A program made the position numbers and the translations under genes. Shown here one piece after another: positions 55,079 to 63,372 of a stretch of DNA of 64,000 nt. The DNA comes from Pseudomonas cuatrocienegasensis (lineage in GTDB: Bacteria; Pseudomonadota; Gammaproteobacteria; Pseudomonadales; Pseudomonadaceae), in contig NZ_FOFP01000022.1 in assembly GCF_900110925.1 (NCBI RefSeq), positions 18,401 through 82,400 of the forward strand, given 5' to 3'. Within the stretch, counting starts at the first letter, position 1; every line of letters begins with the position of its first letter. The notes under the pieces are model-generated. The model saw nothing but the letters and a program-made list of their open reading frames with translations. It ran no database searches and had not been told where the DNA came from.

Positions 55079-55391
55079 GAGCAGCCTGCCAGCGTCCTTG
55101 ACTAGCCGGACGACTGCCAGAGGTTTTTCGTAATCCGTATGGCTCAGCATTGAGTGTTGGCTTTCTGTTTGACGGGCCATGAATGGTTGGACCTGAGCTC
55201 ATCAGTTGCCATGGCGCGATTTCCAGAGGGTGAGCTCGGATGGCCTTAATCCATAATGCGCAAGCACACCTTCGTGCAGCCGGCGGAGCTCTTCAACGAT
55301 TAGCACCTGTACTTCTGGCTGCTCACTGTCTGAAACATGCTCTGCTACAGCGCGTTGAATGCAGGCCAGCGGATCACGCTCTGGATGAGTG
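55079..55391. repeat. Left copy of a 313-bp direct repeat (fic end / CysQ-like start)
   Basis: This segment aligns along its length with 61860-62173, with scattered differences and a few small indels. Both copies contain GCTCAGCATTGAGTGTT, the fic stop region and TGAAACATGCTCTGCTACAG. The similarity ends at GGATGAGTG on the right. The remainder of 54881-55078 has no clear gene. Confidence 0.85.
55202..55391 (-). pseudogene. 3' fragment of a fic gene
   Basis: On the minus strand this encodes the last ~62 residues of the Fic protein found intact at 61984-63345 (matching blocks include DPLACIQRAVAEHVS and SEQPEV, then EELRRL). The 5' part is missing; at 55392 the sequence switches to an unrelated Fic fragment on the other strand. 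Left of it, 55150 downward, the first ~24 residues of the CysQ-like protein (MLSHTDYEKPLAVVRLVKDA) remain before the frame runs into unrelated sequence. Confidence 0.8.
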
Positions 55392-55640
55392 GAAGCAACC
55401 GATCAGCCGCCCCTGATTGCCAGTTGCGTCTTTCATTACGAGTTTGAATTTATCCACCCCTTTGCCGATGGCAATGGGCGTATGGGGCGACTGTGGCAAA
55501 CCCTGGTTCTGAGCCGCTGGCAGCCACTGTTTGCCCATGTGCCGGTGGAAAGCCTGGTGCACGCGCATCAAGCCGAGTACTACGCAGCCATCAATGACAG
55601 CACTCAACAAGCCGGCAGCGCGCCTTTTATTCCACTGGAA
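55392..55640 (+). pseudogene. Internal fragment of a second Fic protein
   Basis: The + strand encodes PPLIASCVFHYEFEFIHPFA and DGNGRMGRLW: a canonical Fic active site (HPFxxGNGRxxR) with the catalytic His, unlike the intact fic further right. The N-terminal part is missing and homology stops near 55630, where IS1182-type transposase sequence begins in another frame. It is a remnant trapped between two rearrangement points. Confidence 0.8.
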
Positions 55641-56240
55641 TCAGGAAGCCAATGGATATCGCTGCCCAGCCGGCAAACCACTACGCAGTGAATGGCGCGC
55701 TTTCACTCAGAAAAGATCGCGGGTGACCAAGGCCTATACCATCATCTACCGCTCCAGCCAAACTGACTGCGCCAGCTGTCCTTTGAAAGCGAAATGCTAC
55801 CCCCACACGCCGAATCGGAAAATCGTCCGCAGCATCCATGAGGCTGCCCGTGACGTGGCCCGGCGCATCGCCAAGACACCGGAATACCTCGTCTCTCGCT
55901 GCGAACGTAAGAAGGTGGAAATGCTTTTCGCCCACCTCAAACGGATCATGAAACTCGACTGTTTACGATTGCGTGGCCTGACAGGTACCACTGACGAATT
56001 CACCTTGGCTGCGATGGTGCAGAACCTGCGCCGCATGGCCAAGCTTTTGCCTCAAGGGCCACCGCTCACGGGATAGGTACACCTGCTGCGCGCAGAAACC
56101 CTCAAATTAACCCTCAAGCTTGAGCAAGGACGCTCAGTGAAACACCAAAGGGCAACTGAAGTGGCCTGCAGCCACTTCGACAGCAGGGACACCTCACCGG
56201 CTGGCCGCCGCTGAAGCTACTTTTTCAACAGAATCGGCCA
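55640..56240 (+). mobile_element. IS1182-family remnant: 3' part of transposase and right end
   Basis: To 56076 the frame encodes a transposase C-terminus: DCASCPLKAKCYP, then RKIVRSIHEAARDVARRIAK, RKKVEMLFAHLKRI and DEFTLAAMVQNLRRMAKLLP, all typical of IS1182-type DDE transposases (the Glu of the DDE triad is in KKVEMLF). The N-terminal two thirds are missing. The sequence CTACTTTTTCAACAGAATCGGCC near 56218-56240 looks like the right end of such an element. The copy cannot transpose by itself. Confidence 0.8.
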
Positions 56241-56893
56241 AAAGCGCCACTAGCACAGTTCACCCTCTAAGGCCGGCTCATCTCCGAACAGCTAAATACG
56301 GACGTGTTGTCCTTGAAGATCCACGGGTGATCGTTGTCGGCCCGGCCCGGCCCGGCCCGGCCATTGCCGAAGCCTGGCAAGAACGGACCATGCCGGCCAA
56401 GTGGAACTGCTGGCGATGTCGACCCGGCTCAATCTCAAGCCAGTGTCCGATGACATTGCGCAACGCATTTACGAGCAAAATGCGACATGGAGATCCCGTA
56501 AGCGTCCGCGCACATTTTGCCAGCGCCTGGCACAGGGTCAACTGGCCCTCTACAAGGGTTGAGCTTTCGGCGGCCACTCAGCGTTATGGCATTGAGGTGA
56601 ACTACCAGCGTGTCACGTGCTGTTGGCCACGTGGCCCGTGTGATACGCATAAATTCTCACCGAAAATTCCGCGAAGATAGTCCATTGCCGCTGATCGAGT
56701 TCCGTTTCAGGAGCACGACCCTGCTTATCTGTGCTTACCCTCGATCAGGCTGATCGCATGATCCCATCGACCCGCAAAGGATCGACATAACTAAGGCGAT
56801 ACGGCGGCGCCGCACACAATGCACGCGCGATTTCGGCTCGCGGCGATGCAGGTGTTTACCAACTGGAGCAGGGCGATGTTCAACAACGCAAGA
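56241..56893. other. Gene-poor accessory stretch with degraded coding traces
   Basis: No intact gene is visible. Between about 56260 and 56560 the + strand has coding-like runs in two frames (KYGRVVLEDPRVIVVG in one, LLAMSTRLNLKPVSDDIAQR in another), as if one gene had a frameshift; I cannot name the family. Between them, 56341-56360 is four tandem copies of CCCGG, a likely slippage site. 56580-56893 holds nothing I can identify. Confidence 0.4.
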
Positions 56894-57439
56894 TCAAGAA
56901 CCCCTGAGCAGCTCTCGCATCAATACATCAAGCTCCTCGCGCTCTTTGTTGCTGACCTTATAGGTAGACAGCAAATCCGATAGCCATAACCCGTCTGCCG
57001 CCAAACGAACGAGCAAGGCATTCGCAGACGGAGATTGATCCATAGATCGCTCAATTTCTGCCCGTTCGCTCCACCGCGCCGCGAGTCCGCGATCTACGAC
57101 AGTGGCCACCACCATTGCGCGCCATCCATCGGTGTCCTGATACGAAGTGGTATTGAGCGACATGCGCGCGTAGCGCAAGGCCGGGGGAGCCGAGGCGTCT
57201 TCGAGCGCCAGTGCTTCGTTGAATTGATCCATATAAAGATCGAAAAGTGCAGCTAGCAGCTGTTCTTTCGTACCGAAATGATGCTGTACAGCACCTTTGC
57301 TGACACCGGCTGCGCTGGCAATTGCTCCGATTGAAACGGGCTGCCCAGTACTTAACAACACCGTGGCGGCTTGGAAAAGCCTCTTTCTGACCTGGTCAGG
57401 TTGCTTCGGAGGCCGGGAAGTCTGCGCTTTAGTAGTCAT
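56894..57439 (-). CDS. TetR-family repressor of the adjacent SMR pump
   Basis: A 181-residue regulator. The N-terminal helix-turn-helix reads VSIGAIASAAGVSKGAVQHH followed by FGTKEQLLAALF, the TetR signature. The C-terminal ligand-binding half resembles the QacR/AcrR-type group. It diverges from an SMR efflux gene over a 122-bp gap that contains a 20-bp operator-like dyad, so it very likely represses both genes until an inducer binds. Confidence 0.92.
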   Translation of the reverse strand: MTTKAQTSRPPKQPDQVRKRLFQAATVLLSTGQPVSIGAIASAAGVSKGAVQHHFGTKEQLLAALFDLYMDQFNEALALEDASAPPALRYARMSLNTTSYQDTDGWRAMVVATVVDRGLAARWSERAEIERSMDQSPSANALLVRLAADGLWLSDLLSTYKVSNKEREELDVLMRELLRGS

Positions 57440-57467
57440 GCCTGGATTCTACAATGCAAAAATGATG

Positions 57468-57487
57468 TACGATACGATCGTATTGTA
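57468..57487. promoter_or_regulatory. TetR operator candidate
   Basis: TACGATACGATCGTATTGTA is a dyad matching at 18 of 20 bases with the perfect core ATACGATCGTAT. It lies 29 bp before the repressor start and about 75 bp before the pump start. Confidence 0.75.
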
Positions 57488-57561
57488 AAAGATCGCCCAG
57501 TTAAGCGGTGAAGGCAAAATAACGTCGCGCGCGGAATAACCACAGAAAACAAGAGAAGAAC

Positions 57562-57900
57562 ATGCTTGCAACACCCTATATCTGGCTAGGAACAGCAATC
57601 GTCGCGGAGGTCGCCGGCAGTGCTTTCCTGGCCAGGTCCGAACAGTTTTCCCGGTTGGTACCGACCGGGCTGGTGATTGTTTTTTACGGATTTGCATTCT
57701 ACGGACTCGCCCAGGCGCTGAAAGGTTTGCCGCTCGGGATCGCTTACGCCATATGGGCCGGTTTAGGCATCGTCCTGACCACGCTGGTGGGAGTGGTTGT
57801 TTTCAAGCAAAGACTGGATCTTCCAGCAATCATCGGCATCGTTTTCATTGTGACGGGAGTGATTGTGATGAATGCGTTTTCAAAGACAGCCTCGCATTAA
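57562..57900 (+). CDS. Small multidrug resistance (SMR) efflux protein
   Basis: A 112-residue, four-helix membrane protein of the EmrE/Qac family. The conserved membrane Glu that binds cation and proton lies in IVAEVAGSAFLARSE, the family motif GIAYAIWAGLGIVLTTLVG is present and the C-terminus has GIVFIVTGVIVMNAFS. It should export quaternary ammonium compounds or cationic dyes as a dimer, driven by protons. The divergent TetR gene and operator suggest inducible expression. Confidence 0.93.
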   Translation: MLATPYIWLGTAIVAEVAGSAFLARSEQFSRLVPTGLVIVFYGFAFYGLAQALKGLPLGIAYAIWAGLGIVLTTLVGVVVFKQRLDLPAIIGIVFIVTGVIVMNAFSKTASH

Positions 57901-57983
57901 CGGTACGAAATTCAACCGCAAAGAATGTTCGGTGTGGGCACCCCGCAGACTTTCTGTAAGCCATGTTATCTATTCAAGGAATC

Positions 57984-58052
57984 ATGATGAACACATCCCG
58001 CACCACATTCGCCCTGGCCACCAATGGCCGCCGTAACGGAGGCCGACCATGA
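57984..58052 (+). CDS. Possible 22-residue leader ORF before the catalase-like gene
   Basis: MMNTSRTTFALATNGRRNGG... runs to a TGA overlapping the ATG of the catalase-like gene (ATGA), with AAGGA upstream at 57976-57980. It could be a translational coupler or the stump of a longer upstream gene removed by deletion. It is too short to judge as a real protein. Confidence 0.35.
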   Translation: MMNTSRTTFALATNGRRNGGRP

Positions 58053-59122
58053 AGATCGGCGATATTGACCTGAAACGGAGCTGGCCGGCGCTGGCCGGCA
58101 TCGGCGCGATCATCGCCGTACTGGCCGCGGCCTTCGCCTGGACCTCCGGCCTGCTCGGCCAGCGAGTGACGAATATGACTTTCCTGGAAGACACGCAGCA
58201 TGATTTTCCTGCTGGCTACCGACGCGCGCATGGCAAGGGAATGTGTTTCGAAGGGGTGTTTCGCTCCAGCGGCGAGGCGGCAAAGTATTCCCATGCCAGC
58301 GTTTTCGCTCAACCGGAGACACGGGCCATAGGACGTTTCTCGATTGGGAGCATGAGCCCATATGCCGCGGACAACTCCACCAGCACCGTCAGCATGGCCA
58401 TGATGCTTACTGCCGATAACGGGCAGCAGTGGCGCATGAAAATGAACAACGAACCGTATTTCCCCACCCGCGATGCCCCCGGCTTCCTCGAGATGATGAA
58501 GGCCACTGCGCCTGATCCGAGCACCGGAAATCCCAACCCCCAGCAGCTGGCAGCTTTCCTCGCCGAGTATCCGGAGGCGCGCAAATACATGGAGGCCGAT
58601 GCCGTGAAACCCTGGGCCAGCAGCTTTGCCGGTGCCACGTACTACGCCATCCACGCCTACTATCTGCTCGCCGAGGATGGGCGACGGCAAGCCATGCGCT
58701 GGTGGCTACGGCCGCACGCGGCATTCACCGCCTGGAGTGATGAGGAGCGTGCGGGCGCCAGTCATGACGCCTTGTTCAAGGAGGTAGGGCAACGCCTGAC
58801 AAAGGCGCCGTTACAGTGGGATATTGTGATGCAATTGGCCGCACCAGGTGATCCGGTGGATGATCCATCGCAGCCTTGGCCGGAAACCCGCCAACAGGTA
58901 GTCGCCGGAACGTTGGAAGTGCAACGCGTCTTTGATCAGACTGACGGCGTGTGTCGCGACGTCAATTTCGATCCCACCTTGATACCGGCAGGTATGGCGC
59001 TGTCGAACGATCCGGTATTGGCCACACGGGCAGGTATTTATGCCCACTCGTACAACTCACGGCTGCACGAGATCGGCTATGGCAAGGCCACCGATGCCGT
59101 CGGAAAGAAGACAGCACAATGA
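58049..59122 (+). CDS. Catalase-family peroxidase (SrpA-like), membrane-anchored
   Basis: A 357-residue protein of the short catalase-related type. A single hydrophobic segment near residues 15-35 (IGAIIAVLAAAFAWTSG) should place it in the periplasm. The start of the catalase core reads RRAHGKGMCFEGVF with a likely distal His (RAHGKG), and RAGIYAHSYNSRL has the proximal heme-ligating Tyr. Such proteins reduce peroxides using an electron donor. The next gene, a cytochrome b561, overlaps it by ATGA and is a plausible donor from the quinone pool. GGAGG lies upstream of the ATG. Confidence 0.85.
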   Translation: MKIGDIDLKRSWPALAGIGAIIAVLAAAFAWTSGLLGQRVTNMTFLEDTQHDFPAGYRRAHGKGMCFEGVFRSSGEAAKYSHASVFAQPETRAIGRFSIGSMSPYAADNSTSTVSMAMMLTADNGQQWRMKMNNEPYFPTRDAPGFLEMMKATAPDPSTGNPNPQQLAAFLAEYPEARKYMEADAVKPWASSFAGATYYAIHAYYLLAEDGRRQAMRWWLRPHAAFTAWSDEERAGASHDALFKEVGQRLTKAPLQWDIVMQLAAPGDPVDDPSQPWPETRQQVVAGTLEVQRVFDQTDGVCRDVNFDPTLIPAGMALSNDPVLATRAGIYAHSYNSRLHEIGYGKATDAVGKKTAQ

Positions 59123-59727
59123 CTACCGAAACCCGCACCGTAACAAAAACCTCACAAGCCAATGAGGCTGGCCAGCCAGAACGGTTCAATCTGCTGGCGC
59201 GGCTGCTGCATTGGACGATGGCGGCAGCAATTATTGCGATGCTGTTCATCGGCGTGGCCATGATGACGTCCCTGACCTGGCGGCCCGAGTTGCTCGATCT
59301 TCATCAACCGCTGGGCATTGCCATCTTGCTGTTGGCGATCGTGCGCTTGGTCAACCGGCTGCGTCACGGTGCACCAGCGTTGCCCGCAGACATTCCACGT
59401 TGGCAAGTAATATCAGCCAAGGCATCGCATTGGGTGCTGTATGCGCTGATGTTCTCGCTACCACTGCTCGGCTGGGGCGTGCGCTCAGCGGGCGGATGGC
59501 CTGTGACGATGTTGCCGGGCGTCACGCTGCCGCCCATCGCACCTACCCATCCGGTCTGGTACGCGGTGCTGCGTGACGCCCACGGTCTGCTGGCCTGGCT
59601 GCTGTTCGCCGTCGTGCTGATGCATCTTTGCGCTGCACTCATGCATGCCTGGGTGCGCCGTGACGGGGTCTTCTCCACCATGACGCCAGGAGGCCTTTAT
59701 CATCGTTACCGCCGCAACAGGAAATAG
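59119..59727 (+). CDS. Cytochrome b561 family membrane protein
   Basis: A 202-residue protein with four membrane helices. Heme-ligand histidines are placed as in the family: RLLHWTMAAAI in helix 1, LLDLHQPLGIAILLL in helix 2, ASHWVLYALMF in helix 3 and DAHGLLAWLLF / LMHLCAALMH in helix 4. It probably transfers electrons from quinol to the catalase-like partner. The ATG at 59119 overlaps the upstream stop; the frame is open further 5' within the catalase gene but that part is not cytochrome-like. Confidence 0.9.
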   Translation: MTTETRTVTKTSQANEAGQPERFNLLARLLHWTMAAAIIAMLFIGVAMMTSLTWRPELLDLHQPLGIAILLLAIVRLVNRLRHGAPALPADIPRWQVISAKASHWVLYALMFSLPLLGWGVRSAGGWPVTMLPGVTLPPIAPTHPVWYAVLRDAHGLLAWLLFAVVLMHLCAALMHAWVRRDGVFSTMTPGGLYHRYRRNRK

Positions 59728-59840
59728 CTCAGCATCGCGGATGCGGAGCCAGGTATCCATTTGACCATCCCTACCGCGACCAAAGTGACCACTAATAACA
59801 TTTTTCTAAGCGCGACAATGAAAACCATGGAGATCACAGA

Positions 59841-60476
59841 ATGAAGCTCTACTACAAGCCTGGCGCCTGCTCCCTTTCGCCCCACATCGTTGCAAACGAA
59901 CTTGGCATCAATGTCGAATTCGTCAAGGTCGACCTCAAAGATCATGTAACAGAGCAGGGGAAGAATTTTTACAAGGTCAACCCGCACGGCTACATTCCTG
60001 CGCTTGAGCTTGATAATGGCGAAATGCTGTTGGAAGGCGTTGTAATCATTCAATATCTTGCGGACCAGAAGCCCGAAATGGGCCTTGCTCCGGCCAACGG
60101 AACGTTTGAAAGATACAAGCTTCAGGAGATGCTCGCCTTCCTCTCAACGGAAATCCATAAGGGTTTCATTCCGCTGTTCTATGCGGCTCCCGCAGGAGAT
60201 TACATCGAGATCGCAAGGCCGAAGCTGGAGAAACGCTACGCCTGGATCAATGAGCATCTCGCGGACAAGCAGTATCTTATGGGAGACAAATTCTCGGTCG
60301 CCGACACCTATCTGTTTGCGGTGACTGGTTGGGCTAAGGCGTCCTGGCTGAAGTCTTACGAGGACACGCCACTTCATCTTGACAGCCTTCATCATCTGCA
60401 GGCTTGGTACGAGCGTGTGAAGAGCCGTGAGGCCGTGCAACAGTCCATACTTGAGGAAGGTCTCGAGTTGAACTAG
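59841..60476 (+). CDS. Glutathione S-transferase, beta class
   Basis: A 211-residue GST. The N-terminal thioredoxin-fold domain has MKLYYKPGACSLSPHIVA, with the beta-class Cys at position 10, then VNPHGYIPALELDNGEML with the cis-Pro and the glutathione-binding LLEG. The C-terminal helical domain has GDKFSVADTYLFAV. It conjugates glutathione to electrophiles or acts in peroxide defence. It looks less GC-rich than its neighbours, which may indicate separate acquisition. It follows cytochrome b561 after 113 bp and ends 47 bp before an IS3-family element. Confidence 0.92.
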   Translation: MKLYYKPGACSLSPHIVANELGINVEFVKVDLKDHVTEQGKNFYKVNPHGYIPALELDNGEMLLEGVVIIQYLADQKPEMGLAPANGTFERYKLQEMLAFLSTEIHKGFIPLFYAAPAGDYIEIARPKLEKRYAWINEHLADKQYLMGDKFSVADTYLFAVTGWAKASWLKSYEDTPLHLDSLHHLQAWYERVKSREAVQQSILEEGLELN

Positions 60477-60562
60477 CGTCCTGATGCCCGTTGCGATCCG
60501 CAAATGGATGCCGCTCTGAACACTGAATCGCACCGGGATTCGTGGAGGCCATTTCGTTTAAG

Positions 60563-61148
60563 TCAGGCCGCCACGGCCTGATCTGTTTGTTGCTGGTGGA
60601 AGTTTGTCTCAGCCTCCGCAGGCGGGATATACCCGATTGAGCTCAGCAGGCGTTGGTGGTTGTACCAGTGCACCCACTTCAACGCCGCCATCTCAACCGC
60701 CTCGCGGCTCTTCCATGACTGGCGGTAAATCAGTTCGGCCTTGTACAGCCCGTTGATGGTTTCGGCCAGGGCGTTGTCGTAGCTGTCGCCCTTGCTACCC
60801 ACCGATGGCTCGATACCGGCCTCTGTCAGCCGCTCTGTGTAGCGTATCGAAACGTACTGACTGCCACGGTCGCTGTGATGGATTAGCCCTCCCATGCGAT
60901 GCGGCTGACGGGCATGCAGGGCTTGCTCCAGGGCATCCAGTACGAAGTCCGTCCTCATGCTGGTACTGACTCGCCAACCGACGATCCGCCGCGCAAACAC
61001 GTCAATCACAAACGCCACGTACAGCCAGCCCTGCCAGGTCGATACGTACGTGAACAGCGCAGTGCCGGGTTGCGCTGCTGCGCCGCGTGTGTGCGGTAAC
61101 CGGACGGGGCGATCTGCAAGACACGGCAGATCGACTCGACCCCGAGAC
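60563..61148 (-). pseudogene. IS3-family orfB transposase with internal deletion
   Basis: The C-terminal integrase core is present: VAFVIDVFARRIVGW (first Asp), LIHHSDRGSQY (second Asp), SYDNALAETINGLYKAELI (Glu) and WVHWYNHQRLL. The start (CRVLQIAPSGYRTHAAQQRN) is also present, but about 120 middle codons are missing: near 61060 the sequence jumps from the N-terminal part to TYVSTWQGW. Confidence 0.8.
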
Positions 61149-61500
61149 GGTCACGATGCTGGTCGACAAATGCCCTCAGGACTTGGTGCGGCGGTCGAGT
61201 TCCGCCTGGGCAAAATACGCACTGGCCAGGCGCAGAATCTCGTTGGCTTTGCGCAGCTCGCGATTCTCGCGCTCCAGGGTTTTGATGCGCTCGCGCTCTT
61301 CGGTGGTCGGCCCAGAACGTTGGCCGGCATCAGTCTGATGACGACGAATCCAGCCATGCAGGGTTTGCGCTGCACAGCCAATCTTCAGGGCTATGGCTTC
61401 AATGGCTGCCCACTCGGAGGGGGTAGTCGTTCAGGTGCTCCAGAACCATGCTTACAGCACGTTCACGGACTTCGGGGGAGCAGGTCGTAGTCTTTCTCAT
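61149..61500 (-). pseudogene. IS3-family orfA with a one-base frameshift
   Basis: The ATG at 61500 begins MRKTTTCSPEVRERAVSMVL; after HLNDYP an extra C in a run of five near 61418 shifts the frame and stops it at 34 codons. Reading with that base removed restores EWAAIEAIALKIGCAAQTLH and the rest (GWIRRHQTDAGQ, then ERENRELRKANEILR). Confidence 0.8.
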
Positions 61501-61547
61501 GGCCTCATCTTCTCAAGAGTTGAGGCCTCCACGAAACCCGGTGCGAT

Positions 61548-61934
61548 TCATAGGTGATGGCGTTCCCATCTCGGCAAAACAGGGGCGTAGACCACGCCAA
61601 GCAACGGTTGGACATCCTCAAGCAAGCCGACAGATATGGCAGAGCCTTTGTGGCCTTTCAGAAAGTCTGCAGTCCCATCATTGGGGTCAACAACCCAGCA
61701 ATACCTGGCTCCTGTGAGCCTATGGCCTGTTTCCTCGCCCCAGAAGTCGCAGTCCCGCAGTTGCAGCAGCCCAGGCCTCAGCAGTGACTCGATTTCAATA
61801 TCGACTTCAGCTTTATCGCCGGAGCCGCGAGGACCCTCTGTGAGCTGCCATTCAGTAATGAGCAGCAGGCCAGCGTCTTCGACTAGTTGGACGACCTGTG
61901 CAAGAAGGCTTTCGTAATCCATAGGGCTCAGCAT
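61548..61934 (-). pseudogene. CysQ/inositol-monophosphatase-like gene truncated by the IS3 element
   Basis: The protein starts MLSPMDYESLLAQVVQLVED and has the first metal-binding motifs of the family: FWGEETG and VVDPNDGTADF. CysQ-type enzymes dephosphorylate 3'-phosphoadenosine 5'-phosphate; related members act on inositol phosphates. The coding sequence runs into the IS3 inverted repeat after about 128 residues, roughly half the normal length, losing the C-terminal metal-binding and substrate residues. It lies 50 bp downstream of fic on the same strand, so the two were probably an operon. Confidence 0.8.
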
Positions 61935-62173
61935 TGAGTGTTCGCTTTCTGCCTGAGGGCGCGAATGGTTGGGCGTGAACTCATCAGTTCCCATGGCTCG
62001 ATTTCCAGAGGTTGAATTCGGATGGCCGTAATCCGTAACGCGCCAGTACCCCTTCTTGCAGCCGTCGGAGCTCTTCAACGATCAGGGCTTGTACTTCTGG
62101 CTGCTCAGTTTCTGAAACATGCTCTGCTACAGCGCGTTGAATGCAGGCCAGTGGATCAAGCTCCGGATGAGTG
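61860..62173. repeat. Right copy of the 313-bp direct repeat
   Basis: It aligns with 55079-55391. Here the sequence is the intact junction between the end of fic and the start of the CysQ-like gene. Confidence 0.85.
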
Positions 62174-63345
62174 ACGACCTCGCGAATGGTCGTTTTGATG
62201 AAATCCCGCCAGGTCAGTCGAAGGGGGTCTGGTTCAGCAAGGTCTTGCTTGATTGCCACGTACTCCTGCGTTGAACGTTCGTAGGCCCAAAGGTATAGGT
62301 CGCGAAGTAGCTCTACCCGGGTCATTTCGTAGACGCCTAACGTGGCGCGGCTGTAGGCCTGTTCGGGCACATCCAGAAATGTCAGCGGGCATAGGTTGGC
62401 ACGAAACAGTGGCAGGTTCGCTGCCAGTCGGGAGGTGCGCTTGTTGATGTCGGCAAAGGGCTGCAGGTAGGGCAGGTGCACCATCATGAAGAAGGACTGC
62501 TCGAACGGGTCACTAATCTGATTGGCCTTGTTGAGTAGAACCTCCAGGGCGTCCTCAATCTGGTGTGGTGTCGAGAGAGGGCGATAGGTGCTTTTCCCTA
62601 TGTCGACGGCATGCTGCCGGATGCGGCCTTCATCTGCAGGATTTGGAAGCAGGTTTTCGGCCAGGGCGCTGTGCAGGTTCATAAGTGTGTAGCGGTTGAA
62701 CTCAGCACTTTCGATGTTCTCGACCAACAGTTCGATTGCCGTCTTATGGTTCAAGATCATCTGCGTTTCGATAGCTGCTTTGCCTCGTGCGGCCATGCCA
62801 TGCTCAATGAGTTCTCGTGTATCGAGTCGCGAGTAGGTGTTCCCCTCCAGGTGGCTGGAGGCCCACGACAAATCGATCAGCAGACGATTTAGAACAGCAC
62901 GGCTGTATGTGCCAGCCGGCTCCACTGCATCTGTGGTTTTGCCCATTCTGTGCAGTTGGCGCCGCAACGACTCAGATAAGTAGCTGGTTTCGTTCGGTTG
63001 GTAGGCGCCCAGAAAATCACGCTGGTAGCCTACGGGCTTGCGCGCCTCTGTTGGCTGATTGATGTAGACGAGTATGTCCCTGCTATCTGCGGACAGTGGA
63101 ATAAAAGATGGGAAGCTATCGGTCCCCGTATCCAATGTGCTGGCGTCAGCCGGGGTAATTGCGCCGAAATAGCGTCGAGCTCTGCCTTCACCGCTTGCGG
63201 TGATTTGACCGCACTCGATCATCTTTGCAATTAACCGCTGCGCTGTTCTCCGAGCAATATCAGGGTGACTGGCTAGGAGCTCTGCCAGTGTCAATCCGTT
63301 ACCAGAGGCCTGGATGCTGTTCAGTATTTCAGTGCTTGAAGGCAT
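61984..63345 (-). CDS. Fic-family protein with N-terminal winged helix and atypical active site
   Basis: A 453-residue protein. Residues 10-60 resemble a winged-helix DNA-binding domain (LTLAELLASHPDIARRTAQR, then GRARRYF). SSHLEGN (Ser163-Glu167) fits the Fic inhibitory helix motif (S/T)xxxE(G/N), placed before the Fic core. The core reads LQPFADINKRTSRLAAN: the usual catalytic His of HPF is Gln (near 295) and the GNGR segment is INKR. This may be a natural subfamily, but AMP transfer by the standard mechanism is doubtful. I chose the ATG at 63345; an upstream extension to 63453 would overlap the inverted-repeat promoter. The repeats upstream suggest self-regulation. Confidence 0.82.
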   Translation of the reverse strand: MPSSTEILNSIQASGNGLTLAELLASHPDIARRTAQRLIAKMIECGQITASGEGRARRYFGAITPADASTLDTGTDSFPSFIPLSADSRDILVYINQPTEARKPVGYQRDFLGAYQPNETSYLSESLRRQLHRMGKTTDAVEPAGTYSRAVLNRLLIDLSWASSHLEGNTYSRLDTRELIEHGMAARGKAAIETQMILNHKTAIELLVENIESAEFNRYTLMNLHSALAENLLPNPADEGRIRQHAVDIGKSTYRPLSTPHQIEDALEVLLNKANQISDPFEQSFFMMVHLPYLQPFADINKRTSRLAANLPLFRANLCPLTFLDVPEQAYSRATLGVYEMTRVELLRDLYLWAYERSTQEYVAIKQDLAEPDPLRLTWRDFIKTTIREVVTHPELDPLACIQRAVAEHVSETEQPEVQALIVEELRRLQEGVLARYGLRPSEFNLWKSSHGN

Positions 63346-63372
63346 TGCTGAGTTGGCACCGTCTAAATGCTG

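Larger units (their letters stand above)
60524..61550 (-). mobile_element. Decayed IS3-family insertion sequence
   Basis: The ends are 27-bp inverted repeats with one mismatch, reading TGAATCGCACCGGG at the left end and continuing to GTGGAGGCC (60524-60550, 61524-61550). Total length is 1,027 bp, shorter than a complete IS3-type element of about 1.2-1.4 kb. No target-site duplication is visible (CAC left, TAG right). It truncates the CysQ-like gene on its right. Confidence 0.85.
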
